From: Rhizobium leguminosarum bv. trifolii WSM2297
GTDB lineage: Bacteria; Pseudomonadota; Alphaproteobacteria; Rhizobiales; Rhizobiaceae
Direction: 5' to 3'
Length of the DNA stretch: 64,000 nucleotides
Assembly (NCBI RefSeq): GCF_000271845.1
Contig: NZ_JH719393.1
Span: 949,457 to 1,013,456, forward strand
A program made the position numbers and the translations under genes. Positions 28,984-37,151 of this stretch are shown one piece after another. Every line of letters begins with the position of its first letter. Position 1 is the first letter of the stretch. Below the pieces are notes generated by a model that saw only the letters and a program-made list of their open reading frames with translations, made no database searches and was not told the origin of the DNA.

Positions 28984-30789
28984 ATGACACTCTCCATACG
29001 CATGCAGATCCTCGTGCCCATGGTGGCGACGATCGTCGTCGGCTTCGGCAGCGCATTCCTGATCGGCTATCAGGCGGTCACCGGCCAGACCCGGGTCGCC
29101 GCAGTGGTGCAGGAGGCGGTGAACGCCAAGCTGGCATCGGCCCATATCGAGCAGCAGTTCAGGCAAGCGACATCGGTCGTCGACCGGGTGCTGTCGATGA
29201 CCAATTTCGTGTCGGCGGCCGAGGTCAAGACCGAATTCGACGAGAGCAATGGCGCGCTGACGCAGTCGCTCGACGAGCTTGGCGGCATCGATCTCGCGAC
29301 ATCGCTGACCGAAGGAGTACGGTCGCTGCGCCAAGCCCATGATGTCTGGGAAAAAGACGTCAAGGTCAGCCTTGGCCTACAGCCGGCAGACGAAGTGCCG
29401 ACAACAGAGAGGCTTTCGCGCTCGCAGCAGGCAATCCTGACCGGGATCGCCGCCGTTAACGCCATCGTCGACAAGATCGCCACAGAGAGTGTGGCCGATG
29501 CCGGCAGCGCGCTGGAAACGAAGATCGAAATCGAGTTGGCCTTGGCAGCGATTGCCGCCATCGCCGGCCTCGGTATTCTGATCGCCATCGCCCGGCATGT
29601 ATCGCGCCCGATCCAGCGCATCACCCAATCCATGCAGGAGCTCGCGAGCGGCGAGACGAACAAGGCGATCCCCTATGCTGGGCGCCGCGACGAGATCGGC
29701 CTGATGGCAGGTTCCGTGGAGGTCTTTCGCCAGAACGCCATCGCCCGCTTCCAGCTCGAAGGCCAGGCCGAGGAAAATCGGCGCCTGGCGGAGGCAAACC
29801 GGTTGGCCGACCAGGAGCAGGCGGAACGTGCTGCCGCGGAGCGGCTGACGGTCGCCACCTCCGGGCTTGCGGCCGGGTTGAAGCGGCTCGCGGAGGGCGA
29901 TCTTGCCTTCAAGCTCTCGGAGCGGTTCGCACCGGAGTTCGAACCGCTCAGGCATGATTTCAACGCCTCCGTCGAGCAGCTCGGCGGCACGCTGCTTTCT
30001 GTCTCCGAAAGTGTGTCGATCATCAATTCCGGCACCCGCGAAATCAGCAACGGATCCAACGAACTCTCAGGCCGCACCGAGCGTCAGGCAGCAACGCTCG
30101 AACAGACCGCCGCGGCCCTGAACGCGGTCACCGCCAAGGTCACCGAAGCTTTCGAGATCGCCGAAGAGGCCCGGACCGTTGCCGACAACGCCAACCGCAG
30201 CGCGCTCGCATCCGGCATGGTGGTGGCCCAGACGGTCGACGCCATGGGCCAGATCGAAGAATCCTCCCGGCAGATCAACAATATCATCGCTGTCATCGAC
30301 CAGATCGCCTTCCAGACCAACCTGCTGGCGCTCAATGCCGGTGTCGAGGCGGCCCGCGCCGGCGAAGCCGGCAAGGGTTTTGCCGTCGTCGCCCAGGAGG
30401 TGCGCGAACTCGCGCAGCGCTCGGCTCAGGCGGCCAAGGAGATCAAGGAGCTGATCGGGCGGGCGTCAGCCAAGGTCGCCGGCGGCGTCGAACTGGTCAA
30501 TCAGACCGGTGCTGCGCTTGGCGACATAGGCCGCTTCATCGTCGATATCAACCAGCGCATGGATGCGCTGGCGGCCTCGGCGCGCGAACAGGCGACCAGC
30601 CTCTCAGAAGTCAATTCGGCCATGCACCAGCTCGACCAGGTGACCCAGCAGAACGCCGCGATGGTGGAAGAAACCACAGCAGCCGGCGTTACGCTCGCTA
30701 GCGAGGCGGAACGTCTGCGCGAACTGGTCACCCAGTTCGAACTGGGCAGGGCAGAACCTGGCACGCGAAGCTATCGCGACGCGGCTTGA
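28984..30789 (+). CDS. Methyl-accepting chemotaxis protein
   Basis: The 601-aa chemoreceptor has a first membrane helix (about 8-28), a periplasmic four-helix-type sensor region to about residue 180, a second membrane helix (about 183-203), a HAMP domain (about 204-257), a linker rich in Ala, Glu and Arg, and the signalling domain with the conserved hairpin tip [20 protein letters not shown]. No C-terminal CheR/CheB pentapeptide is present. GAGG at 28972-28975 serves ATG 28984. The ligand is unknown; the upstream cytochrome peroxidase gene hints at a redox stimulus. Confidence 0.94.
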   Translation: MTLSIRMQILVPMVATIVVGFGSAFLIGYQAVTGQTRVAAVVQEAVNAKLASAHIEQQFRQATSVVDRVLSMTNFVSAAEVKTEFDESNGALTQSLDELGGIDLATSLTEGVRSLRQAHDVWEKDVKVSLGLQPADEVPTTERLSRSQQAILTGIAAVNAIVDKIATESVADAGSALETKIEIELALAAIAAIAGLGILIAIARHVSRPIQRITQSMQELASGETNKAIPYAGRRDEIGLMAGSVEVFRQNAIARFQLEGQAEENRRLAEANRLADQEQAERAAAERLTVATSGLAAGLKRLAEGDLAFKLSERFAPEFEPLRHDFNASVEQLGGTLLSVSESVSIINSGTREISNGSNELSGRTERQAATLEQTAAALNAVTAKVTEAFEIAEEARTVADNANRSALASGMVVAQTVDAMGQIEESSRQINNIIAVIDQIAFQTNLLALNAGVEAARAGEAGKGFAVVAQEVRELAQRSAQAAKEIKELIGRASAKVAGGVELVNQTGAALGDIGRFIVDINQRMDALAASAREQATSLSEVNSAMHQLDQVTQQNAAMVEETTAAGVTLASEAERLRELVTQFELGRAEPGTRSYRDAA

Positions 30790-30849
30790 ACGAAGGGTTC
30801 GTGATCGAATGCGATCTCGGGACCTTGAGAGGCGCTACGTTCGGGGCTG

Positions 30850-31341
30850 TTAGCGAGGCTTTCCGAGCTCATAACCGTCGGCGTCCTCACTCAGAGATGT
30901 CAGCCGATCCAGCGCCAAGGTCCGCTTGGCGTCCCGAGCTGCCTTGAATGCCGCAACATCCGTTGCTCTCACGCGGCGGTGACTGCCAACCATTTCCGCC
31001 GGGAGCTCCCCCGTGTCGACCAATCGAACCAGATACTGCCTGGAAACGTTGAGAATGTCCGCTGCGACTTGAGTTGACAGCATCTCTTCGTCCGGCAGCA
31101 CCGTCACGGAACGCCCCTCCGCGAGAAGCTCGGCTGCCTGATACATGATTTCTGCCAATGCGTGGGGTATTTCCAGACGCTCGCCATCGGCGTCGACGAC
31201 CTGAACACTCCCCTGTCGTTTCCTGGACGTCGCCCGTAAAAGCGATGCAATGCGGGCGGCAGCCGATCTCTCGGGTGCCGGAACGGTATTCGGGGTTCTG
31301 GCAGGATTTTTATCCTGCGATGTGCGATGTGATATGGACAT
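30850..31341 (-). CDS. Excisionase-family DNA-binding protein, probable antitoxin
   Basis: This 163-aa protein has a basic N terminus, a middle helical region, and a MerR-like excisionase helix-turn-helix (LSTQVAADILNVSRQYLVRL, about residues 88-107) followed by a wing with GSHRRVRATDV. Such proteins often act as antitoxins paired with PIN-domain toxins. The PIN gene here (31528-32070) runs the opposite way from a shared 186-base region, which is unusual. No clear ribosome site precedes ATG 31341. Confidence 0.8.
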   Translation of the reverse strand: MSISHRTSQDKNPARTPNTVPAPERSAAARIASLLRATSRKRQGSVQVVDADGERLEIPHALAEIMYQAAELLAEGRSVTVLPDEEMLSTQVAADILNVSRQYLVRLVDTGELPAEMVGSHRRVRATDVAAFKAARDAKRTLALDRLTSLSEDADGYELGKPR

Positions 31342-31400
31342 GCCGACAATATGGCGCGCAAACGCTATAAACGCAACCGGCTTATAACATCTCGCGCAAA

Positions 31401-31416
31401 TGTGTGTGTGTGTGTG
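31401..31416. repeat. (TG)8 dinucleotide repeat in the toxin-antitoxin divergent promoter region
   Basis: Eight TG units lie between the divergent antitoxin and PIN genes. Slippage of such a tract could change promoter spacing. A TATAA-like element (about 31366-31371, on both sides of the antitoxin start region) is nearby, but promoters could not be fixed. Confidence 0.6.
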
Positions 31417-31527
31417 CGGTTTGCGACAACGACATGCGTAAAGACAAGACTTAAAGTGCGGGCCAAGCGAATCTGAAAGATCGCGACACGCTTTGTTTTG
31501 ATCAATGGGTATTTCGCATGAGTGCCG

Positions 31528-32070
31528 ATGTTCGTCTCTGTCCTTGATGCCAATGTTTTGTTTCCCATGCTGCTGCGGGATACGCTGTTGCGCGTGGCGT
31601 CAGAAGGTTGCTTTCGGGCTCGCTGGTCGTCTCGCATTCTGGAGGAAATGACCCGTAACCTGGTCAGCGACTACGGCATGGAGCCATCCAGAGCCAAAGC
31701 ATTGCGAACTGTTATGGAGGAGGCATTTCCTGAAGCGAATGCTGAAGCTTGGGAAGAGATCGAGCCGGCTATGCAAAATGATCCGAAGGATCGACATGTC
31801 GTCGCGGCGGCCGTTGCAGAAGCCACAATTATCGTGACCTCAAACATCCGCGATTTCGGTAATCTCCCAGACGGCATTATTGCCTTGACCCCTGATGAGT
31901 TTCTCACCGAAATTTTCGCGAGAAATGAGACGAAGGTCCTGAGGGCGCTCGCGATGCAAGCCGCCGCCTATCGGCGACCAACGTTGACCGCAAGCGAGCT
32001 CATCGGAAGACTCGCGCTCACCTCACCCCGTTTTGCCGAGCAGGCGCTCCAGGCTCTTTCCCGAAGTTGA
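31528..32070 (+). CDS. PIN-domain ribonuclease toxin
   Basis: The 180-aa protein begins with the PIN signature VLDANVLFP (first acidic residue) and has the later acidic pair in QNDPKDRHVVAAAV and the TSNIRDF block, the metal-binding residues of PIN ribonucleases. It probably cuts RNA when its antitoxin (30850-31341) is lost, stabilising the plasmid. The start is ATG 31528 or GTG 31522. Its 3' end overlaps the 3' end of repC on the other strand by 53 bases, linking the addiction module physically to the replication gene. Confidence 0.85.
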   Translation: MFVSVLDANVLFPMLLRDTLLRVASEGCFRARWSSRILEEMTRNLVSDYGMEPSRAKALRTVMEEAFPEANAEAWEEIEPAMQNDPKDRHVVAAAVAEATIIVTSNIRDFGNLPDGIIALTPDEFLTEIFARNETKVLRALAMQAAAYRRPTLTASELIGRLALTSPRFAEQALQALSRS

Positions 32071-33358
32071 CCTTCCGGCAACCCTCTTCCAGCCCAACTT
32101 TAAAGCGATCCTTTGTCCGCAACAGCGCCATCAGCATTGGGCCGAGCGCGAATTCGCCGCGTTTGGCGCGTCGCGTGAGATCCCTGAGATAACCGCCGGC
32201 GGAGTTTATGCACCCTCCCCTTTGCAGAATACAGGCCATGACGACGGCGGCGTTCTCCGGTCCCATCACCGACGCCGCTTCCTCATAGGCCGACGGGCTG
32301 ACGCCCAGCATCGAGTGCACCAAGATCGTCGCCGTCATCAGATCCCGCCAGCTGGCGATCCTGCCGCCTGGCCCGTAGTCGACGATGTCAGGGCAGGCTT
32401 GGACGACCATGCCGAGCGGGAGGGATTTCAATTCCCCGGCATTCGTCCGGGCAGTGGTCCGCGATCCGTTCCCGTCCACTCCGGCTTTCCGCCTTTCCAA
32501 CCCTGAACTCGGCTCGGGATCCCGGTTCGCCTCCTGCACCGTTTCCAAGCCCGGTTCAGATTCAGATGTGGATTCGGGATTCGAATTCTGTATGTGGCGC
32601 TCAATTCGGGATTCATTGGTGCTCGCTCTCTGATGTTTCTCTTGCGATTCCAACGTGTTGATGACGTTGAGGCGGATCGTCTCAAGTTCTTCGAGGATCG
32701 GCGGGAGATTTTCGAGCGTTGCGGTCCTCGGGATGCGCTGCAACAGGCCATCAAGGATTGAAGAGACATGCTCCCAATCGCCGGGAACTGTTTCCTCGAT
32801 GGCCGCGGAGATAAGCTTGGCGATGTCGCGCCGGCAGATCGTCAGCCGCTCTTTCATCCCGCGCAGCATCTGCCGGTCGGCGGCAATGCCAGCCGCGATC
32901 GCTTCGATTTCATGTGCACGGGCAAGTAGCGGCGCCAGGCTGAAGCCGTAGGCCTCGGCGATGCTGCCTTCCTTGCCGCGACGGACATAACGTTTGCCGT
33001 TCGGGCTGTCCTTGCGGGAAATGAGGCCGGCCTCGACGAGGACTGCCAGATGCCGGCGCAGCGTTGCGGCCGCCATGCCCCGTGCCCTCAGGCAAAGTTG
33101 CGCATTCGAGGGAAAGACGATCAGCCCGCGTTCGCACGACAGCTCGTCATCGGGAAAAAACGTCAGCAGCGCATCGAGCACTGTCAGCGCCCGGTCGGTG
33201 ACATCGAGTCTCGCCCTCGCCTCGCAGACCGATCTGAACAGCTTCCACTTGTTACGCTTCGTCCCGGCCTCGATCGTCTCGCCCCGCCGCTGTTTCAGCA
33301 GCATGGCAAGCGACATCGGCCGCCGCCCGAAGGGCGTCGTCACAGATTCACTCTCCAT
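32018..33358 (-). CDS. repC: Plasmid replication initiator RepC
   Basis: The 446-aa initiator of repABC replicons has the characteristic N terminus with [15 protein letters not shown] and a winged-helix DNA-binding region (about residues 30-150, including AAATLRRHLAVLVEAGLI). The origin of these plasmids usually lies within repC itself. ATG 33358 has AAGG upstream and aligns with the family; a TTG at 33373 and ATG at 33364 are in frame but less likely. The 3' end overlaps the PIN toxin gene by 53 bases in convergent orientation. Expression is expected to be limited by the ctRNA encoded at about 33505-33558. Confidence 0.96.
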   Translation of the reverse strand: MESESVTTPFGRRPMSLAMLLKQRRGETIEAGTKRNKWKLFRSVCEARARLDVTDRALTVLDALLTFFPDDELSCERGLIVFPSNAQLCLRARGMAAATLRRHLAVLVEAGLISRKDSPNGKRYVRRGKEGSIAEAYGFSLAPLLARAHEIEAIAAGIAADRQMLRGMKERLTICRRDIAKLISAAIEETVPGDWEHVSSILDGLLQRIPRTATLENLPPILEELETIRLNVINTLESQEKHQRASTNESRIERHIQNSNPESTSESEPGLETVQEANRDPEPSSGLERRKAGVDGNGSRTTARTNAGELKSLPLGMVVQACPDIVDYGPGGRIASWRDLMTATILVHSMLGVSPSAYEEAASVMGPENAAVVMACILQRGGCINSAGGYLRDLTRRAKRGEFALGPMLMALLRTKDRFKVGLEEGCRKVNFGKEPGAPARQNGVR

Positions 33359-33469
33359 TTCCATCACCTTCAATAAGGCAAAAGAAATCCGCTCACCGAA
33401 ACGATGCGAGGATCGAAAGTTTTACAACGTCTTGTGCGTCTAAAAGGACGCGTCGGCGCTGTAAGACTC

Positions 33470-33498
33470 TTGACGGGGATTCGTGAAAATGCGATTCT
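33470..33498 (+). promoter_or_regulatory. Promoter of the repABC counter-transcribed RNA
   Basis: TTGACG at 33470-33475 and GATTCT at 33493-33498 are spaced by 17 bases on the strand opposite to repABC, directly ahead of the ctRNA. Confidence 0.65.
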
Positions 33499-33504
33499 CT
33501 GTCT

Positions 33505-33558
33505 TGCTTAAGGATAGGAGAAGGGCTTCCACGACTCAGGTCGTTTGGGGGCCTTTTT
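33505..33558 (+). ncRNA. Counter-transcribed antisense RNA (ctRNA/incA) of the repABC locus
   Basis: The repB-repC gap holds a plus-strand promoter followed within about 55 bases by a rho-independent terminator: ACGAC-TCAG-GTCGT (33531-33544) extended by a GGCTTCC/GGGGGCC outer stem, then five T at 33554-33558. Position, orientation, length and ending match the ctRNAs that control repC level and incompatibility in repABC plasmids. The transcription start is estimated from the -10 element. Confidence 0.8.
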
Positions 33559-33577
33559 CTTTTGCGGTTCAGTCTCC

Positions 33578-34546
33578 TTATTTGCTCTCCTCGGCGAGGA
33601 ATTGCTCATAGAGCGCATCCAGCCTGCTGGAGAGAAATTCCCCGAAGCGGCCGGCATTTTTCGCCTTCATTGAAAGCGAGAACGCCTTGCCGTCATTCTT
33701 CATTTCCGCCTGGACGGCTTTGTCCCGCGGCTCCCATTTGACCTTCCCTGCCGCGGCTTGCGTCTTTCTGACCGGCCGGGCGCTCTTGTTCAGCGCCGCG
33801 TAGAGCGCTTCGAAACGTTTGTCGGACGGCAGGCGAGGAAACGCGTCCTCCTTCATCACCTTGGCGATATCTGTCGCATTGGATGCCTTGCCGGCGAGCA
33901 GTGAAAGCTCCACCCAGCGTTCGCGGCCGATGCCGGGTGCGGGGCCGATTGCCTGGACGACCTCCGGCGAGATGCGATCCATGACCGATATCATCTTCGA
34001 GATCGACGCCGCATTGGCGGCAAGCGCGGTCGAGATGACTTCCCTGTCGTAACCGAGTTCCTCCAGTCGCCCGGCGAAGACCGCGCGCTCGATGAAGGTA
34101 AGATCGGCCCGCGCCGAGTTCTCCTGGCCCTGGGCGATAACATGGGTCCGGTCGTCGATCGCCTTGACGACGGCTCTGACATTGCGGCCGAGCTCGCGGG
34201 CTGCACGCAGCCGCCGATGGCCGAAGACGACCTGATAGCGGCCGTCGATCTTGGCATGTGGGCGCACCAGAATGGGCGTATCCTGCCCGCGGGCGCGGAT
34301 CGCTTCGACCAACGCACGGAACTCATCGTCGTCTTGCGTCAGGCGGTCCTTGACGAAGGAGGCCTCGATGACATCGGGATCGAGATCGACCACTGCTTCG
34401 CCCTCGAGGAATTTTTCCGCCTGTTTGGCCAGCTCGTCCAGCGAGCGGACAAGCGAGCGGCCCGCCCCGCGCATCGGATAGTTCGGCGCGCCTGCATTCT
34501 CGTCAGGCATGTCGGTCAGCCCTTCCAGAAGATTCTTTCGTGCCAT
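33578..34546 (-). CDS. repB: Plasmid partition protein RepB (ParB-like)
   Basis: The 322-aa centromere-binding protein has the ParB/RepB domain with VVFGHRRLRAARELG (about 107-121) and QGQENSARADLTFIERA, then a helix-turn-helix region and a C-terminal dimerisation part. It binds parS and works with RepA. ATG 34546 has GGAGGAAG just upstream; a TTG-type extension to 34570 is unlikely. It is cotranscribed with repA and repC. Confidence 0.96.
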   Translation of the reverse strand: MARKNLLEGLTDMPDENAGAPNYPMRGAGRSLVRSLDELAKQAEKFLEGEAVVDLDPDVIEASFVKDRLTQDDDEFRALVEAIRARGQDTPILVRPHAKIDGRYQVVFGHRRLRAARELGRNVRAVVKAIDDRTHVIAQGQENSARADLTFIERAVFAGRLEELGYDREVISTALAANAASISKMISVMDRISPEVVQAIGPAPGIGRERWVELSLLAGKASNATDIAKVMKEDAFPRLPSDKRFEALYAALNKSARPVRKTQAAAGKVKWEPRDKAVQAEMKNDGKAFSLSMKAKNAGRFGEFLSSRLDALYEQFLAEESK

Positions 34547-34595
34547 CGCTCTTCCTCCGATGTCGGTCAATCAATTGATTCGGCTTGCGGAAATC

Positions 34596-34621
34596 GTGAA
34601 TTTGTCAGCCGACAAATTCAC
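34596..34621. promoter_or_regulatory. 26-bp palindrome in the repA-repB junction, candidate parS
   Basis: GTGAATTTGTC (34596-34606) and GACAAATTCAC (34611-34621) are perfect inverted 11-bp arms around AGCC. The repA stop codon lies inside the right arm. Palindromic RepB-binding sites in this junction are known for some repABC plasmids, so this is a candidate partition site, though its sequence was not matched to a proven one. Confidence 0.6.
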
Positions 34622-35826
34622 CGCCCCCATGCCTGATGAATAAGCGCTGCGATTTCAGCGTTGACGGCGTCCATCGCCTCCATCGCCCGGTCATAGGTTC
34701 CCCGGTTCATCGACGAACGCTCGACCTCATAGAGGGTCTGCTTGGTGATCCCGGCATCCGAGATCGCTGTCGATTTGACCATCTGGTTCCTGAGCATGAA
34801 CTCGTGGAACATCGTCGACATGAAGCCGACCATCTGCGCCTGCGGCACGTCTGTCGGCTCGTAGCGGGTGATCAGATAGCGATACCAGGAAAGGTTCACT
34901 TCGGCGCCGGCCGCGCGGATCGGCTTCAGGATGCCGCCAAGCATGAGCAGGAACTGGCCCATCGACATGACGTCGAGCATCTGCGGATGAATGGTGATCA
35001 GCACGCTGGTCGCGGCCGTCAGCGCCGTCAGCGTGAGGTAACCGAGCTGCGGCGGGCAATCGATGACGATGACATCGTAGCGATCCTCGACCTCTGCGAG
35101 TGCGCGCGAGATGCGGGTGAAAAACGTCTTGCCGTCATTGGTCGATTTGTCGGCCATGGCAAGCGGCGTATCGTATTCGTATTCCTGCAGGTCGAGATTG
35201 GCCGGCACGATATCGAGGCCTGGAAAATTCGTCTTATGGATAATCTCCGAGAGCGGCTTCTTCTCGCCGTCATAGCGGATCGCTTCATAAAGGGACGAGG
35301 CCTGGTCGAATTCCGGCTGGAAGCCGTGAAGGGAGGACAGCGATGCCTGCGGATCGAGATCGACGGCAAGAACGCGGTGGCCGGTCAGTGCAAGATGCTG
35401 GGCAAGATGGGCTGATGTCGTCGTCTTGCCGGAGCCGCCCTTGAAATTGACGACGGCGATGACCTGCTGTTTTTCATGGCCGCGGCGGTGGGGAACATAC
35501 ATGCGGCTCTCGGAGCGACCATGGGCATCGAGATGGCGCCTCAGTTCCAGCATCTGCTCGGCGGTATAAGACCGACGCCCGGAAGGCGATGTCTGCGGGC
35601 AGGGGCCTTTGCCTTCTAGGTGCAGTTTCTTCAAAGTGCTTTGCGAGGCGCCGACATAATTTGCCACCTCTGCCAGAGAGAAGTTGCGCAGCGTCTTCTT
35701 GGCATTGGGCGGAAAGCGCTGCACGCTGAGCAGATGGAGCTTCTTTGAAATCACGTCGCCCTGTTCGAGGATCATATCCTCGAAATGCAACGGCGCCTTC
35801 TGCAAGGCGGTCAAATTAGCGTTCAT
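34618..35826 (-). CDS. repA: Plasmid partition ATPase RepA (ParA-like)
   Basis: The 402-aa ATPase has an N-terminal helix-turn-helix (FSLAEVANYVGASQSTLKKL, about 49-68) for autoregulation and a ParA domain with the deviant Walker A FKGGSGKTTTS (about 128-138), then VDLDPQASLSS and IDCPPQLGY. It moves plasmid copies apart with RepB and represses its own promoter. ATG 35826 follows the family start MNANLTALQ better than the upstream in-frame codon at 35835. Palindromes upstream are candidate operators. Confidence 0.96.
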   Translation of the reverse strand: MNANLTALQKAPLHFEDMILEQGDVISKKLHLLSVQRFPPNAKKTLRNFSLAEVANYVGASQSTLKKLHLEGKGPCPQTSPSGRRSYTAEQMLELRRHLDAHGRSESRMYVPHRRGHEKQQVIAVVNFKGGSGKTTTSAHLAQHLALTGHRVLAVDLDPQASLSSLHGFQPEFDQASSLYEAIRYDGEKKPLSEIIHKTNFPGLDIVPANLDLQEYEYDTPLAMADKSTNDGKTFFTRISRALAEVEDRYDVIVIDCPPQLGYLTLTALTAATSVLITIHPQMLDVMSMGQFLLMLGGILKPIRAAGAEVNLSWYRYLITRYEPTDVPQAQMVGFMSTMFHEFMLRNQMVKSTAISDAGITKQTLYEVERSSMNRGTYDRAMEAMDAVNAEIAALIHQAWGR

Positions 35827-35841
35827 CGGCAGCAATCTTTC

Positions 35842-35938
35842 GGATAACGATTTTCGGGATCAAAAGCCCTTCTAACCGTTATTATCCGCGATTCTCTAAT
35901 GGTGGCCAAGAATTTTAAGGTTAACGCATATTAACCTT
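35842..35938. promoter_or_regulatory. repABC promoter region with inverted repeats
   Basis: AAGGTTAA (35917-35924) and TTAACCTT (35931-35938) are perfect 8-bp inverted arms around CGCATA. A second, imperfect pair is GGATAACG (35842-35849) with CGTTATTATCC (35878-35888). The region is AT-rich and directly upstream of repA, so these are candidate RepA operators; the first could alternatively be a RepB site. Confidence 0.55.
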
Positions 35939-36001
35939 TTCGGTGCTCGCTCAGGCACTTGGCTGGATCGACATGAAGTCGCGAAAGACTTGTGCTTTCG
36001 G

Positions 36002-36032
36002 GGCCGGAGGCGCGGGCAACGCGCCTCCGGCC
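36002..36032 (-). terminator. Strong GC hairpin after the second ABC operon
   Basis: GGCCGGAGGCGCG and CGCGCCTCCGGCC form a perfect 13-bp stem with a 5-base loop, 35 bases beyond the end of the minus-strand ATPase gene at 36068. There is no clear T tract, so it may stall rather than fully end transcription. It separates the sugar operon from the repABC promoter. Confidence 0.5.
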
Positions 36033-36067
36033 GCCGCCCGGCCGAAGGGGAGGGGCAATCGGCCGGT

Positions 36068-37129
36068 TTAGTTCAGAGGCGCTTCGCCTGTCGTGATCCG
36101 CTGCTCGTCGGCGCCGAACAGGTGGACGGTATCGTGGATCGGCGCGATCTTCAGTACCTCGCCGGGGGCGGCCCTGATCCGCTCCCGGAAGACGCAGGTG
36201 AGGGTCTGCGTGCCCAGCCGGACAATGACGAGTGTTTCCGAACCCGTCGGCTCGACCACGACGGTCGTTACGTCGATGCCGTCGGGGTCGAGGCTTATAT
36301 GTTCGGGACGAATGCCATAGGTTACCGCATCGCTTGGGCGGCGCTCGCTCGGCAGCAACAGCCCGTCGGCAGTTTTAAACCCGCCTTCCGTCATGCTGCC
36401 CCGGATGAAGTTCATCGCCGGCGATCCGATGAAGCCGGCGACGAAAAGGTTGTTCGGCCGATCGTAGAGTTCCAGCGGCGAGCCCGACTGCTCGATCAGG
36501 CCGTCTTTCATGACGACAATTTTGTCGGCCATGGTCATGGCTTCGATCTGGTCATGGGTGACGTAGATGGTGGTCGTCTGCAGCCGCTGATGCAGTTCCT
36601 TGATCTCGGAGCGCATCTGCACCCTGAGCTTGGCATCGAGGTTCGACAGAGGCTCGTCGAACAGGAAGACGGCGGGATCGCGCACGATCGCCCGGCCCAT
36701 GGCGACGCGCTGCCTCTGGCCGCCCGACAGCTGCTTCGGATACCTTTCCAGCAGGGTCTCGAGACCGAGGATCTTGGCGGCATTGCCGACCCGCTGGTCG
36801 ATCTCCGTTCTCGGCATGCGCTTCAGCCGCAACGAGAAGCCCATATTCTTGGCAACGGTCATGTGCGGATAAAGCGCGTAATTCTGGAACACCATGGCGA
36901 TGTCGCGATCCTTCGGCGCAAGCTCGTTGACGATATGCTTGCCGATCTGGATCTGGCCGGAGGTGATGCCTTCGAGGCCGGCGATCATCCGCAGCAACGT
37001 GGATTTCCCGCAGCCCGAGGGGCCGACCAGCACGACGAACTCGCCGTCGCCGATGTCGACCGATACGCCTTTGATGGCTTTGAACGCGCCGTAATCCTTG
37101 CGCGCATTGTTGACCGAAACATGGGCCAT
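36068..37129 (-). CDS. Sugar ABC transporter ATP-binding protein (MalK/UgpC type), second system
   Basis: The 353-aa ATPase has Walker A GPSGCGKST at residues 36-44, LSGGQRQR, VFLFDEPLSNLD and a C-terminal TOBE-type domain. It is the last gene of a six-gene operon (binding protein, two permeases, ROK regulator, isomerase, ATPase) and clearly similar to the ATPase at 20178-21245. Confidence 0.93.
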   Translation of the reverse strand: MAHVSVNNARKDYGAFKAIKGVSVDIGDGEFVVLVGPSGCGKSTLLRMIAGLEGITSGQIQIGKHIVNELAPKDRDIAMVFQNYALYPHMTVAKNMGFSLRLKRMPRTEIDQRVGNAAKILGLETLLERYPKQLSGGQRQRVAMGRAIVRDPAVFLFDEPLSNLDAKLRVQMRSEIKELHQRLQTTTIYVTHDQIEAMTMADKIVVMKDGLIEQSGSPLELYDRPNNLFVAGFIGSPAMNFIRGSMTEGGFKTADGLLLPSERRPSDAVTYGIRPEHISLDPDGIDVTTVVVEPTGSETLVIVRLGTQTLTCVFRERIRAAPGEVLKIAPIHDTVHLFGADEQRITTGEAPLN

Positions 37130-37151
37130 AACAGTCCTCCCGAAATCGCTG

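Noticed and set aside
31401..31416. (TG)8 tract as a phase-variation switch
   Set aside because: It lies outside the coding frames and is short; kept as a repeat, but no evidence here that it varies.
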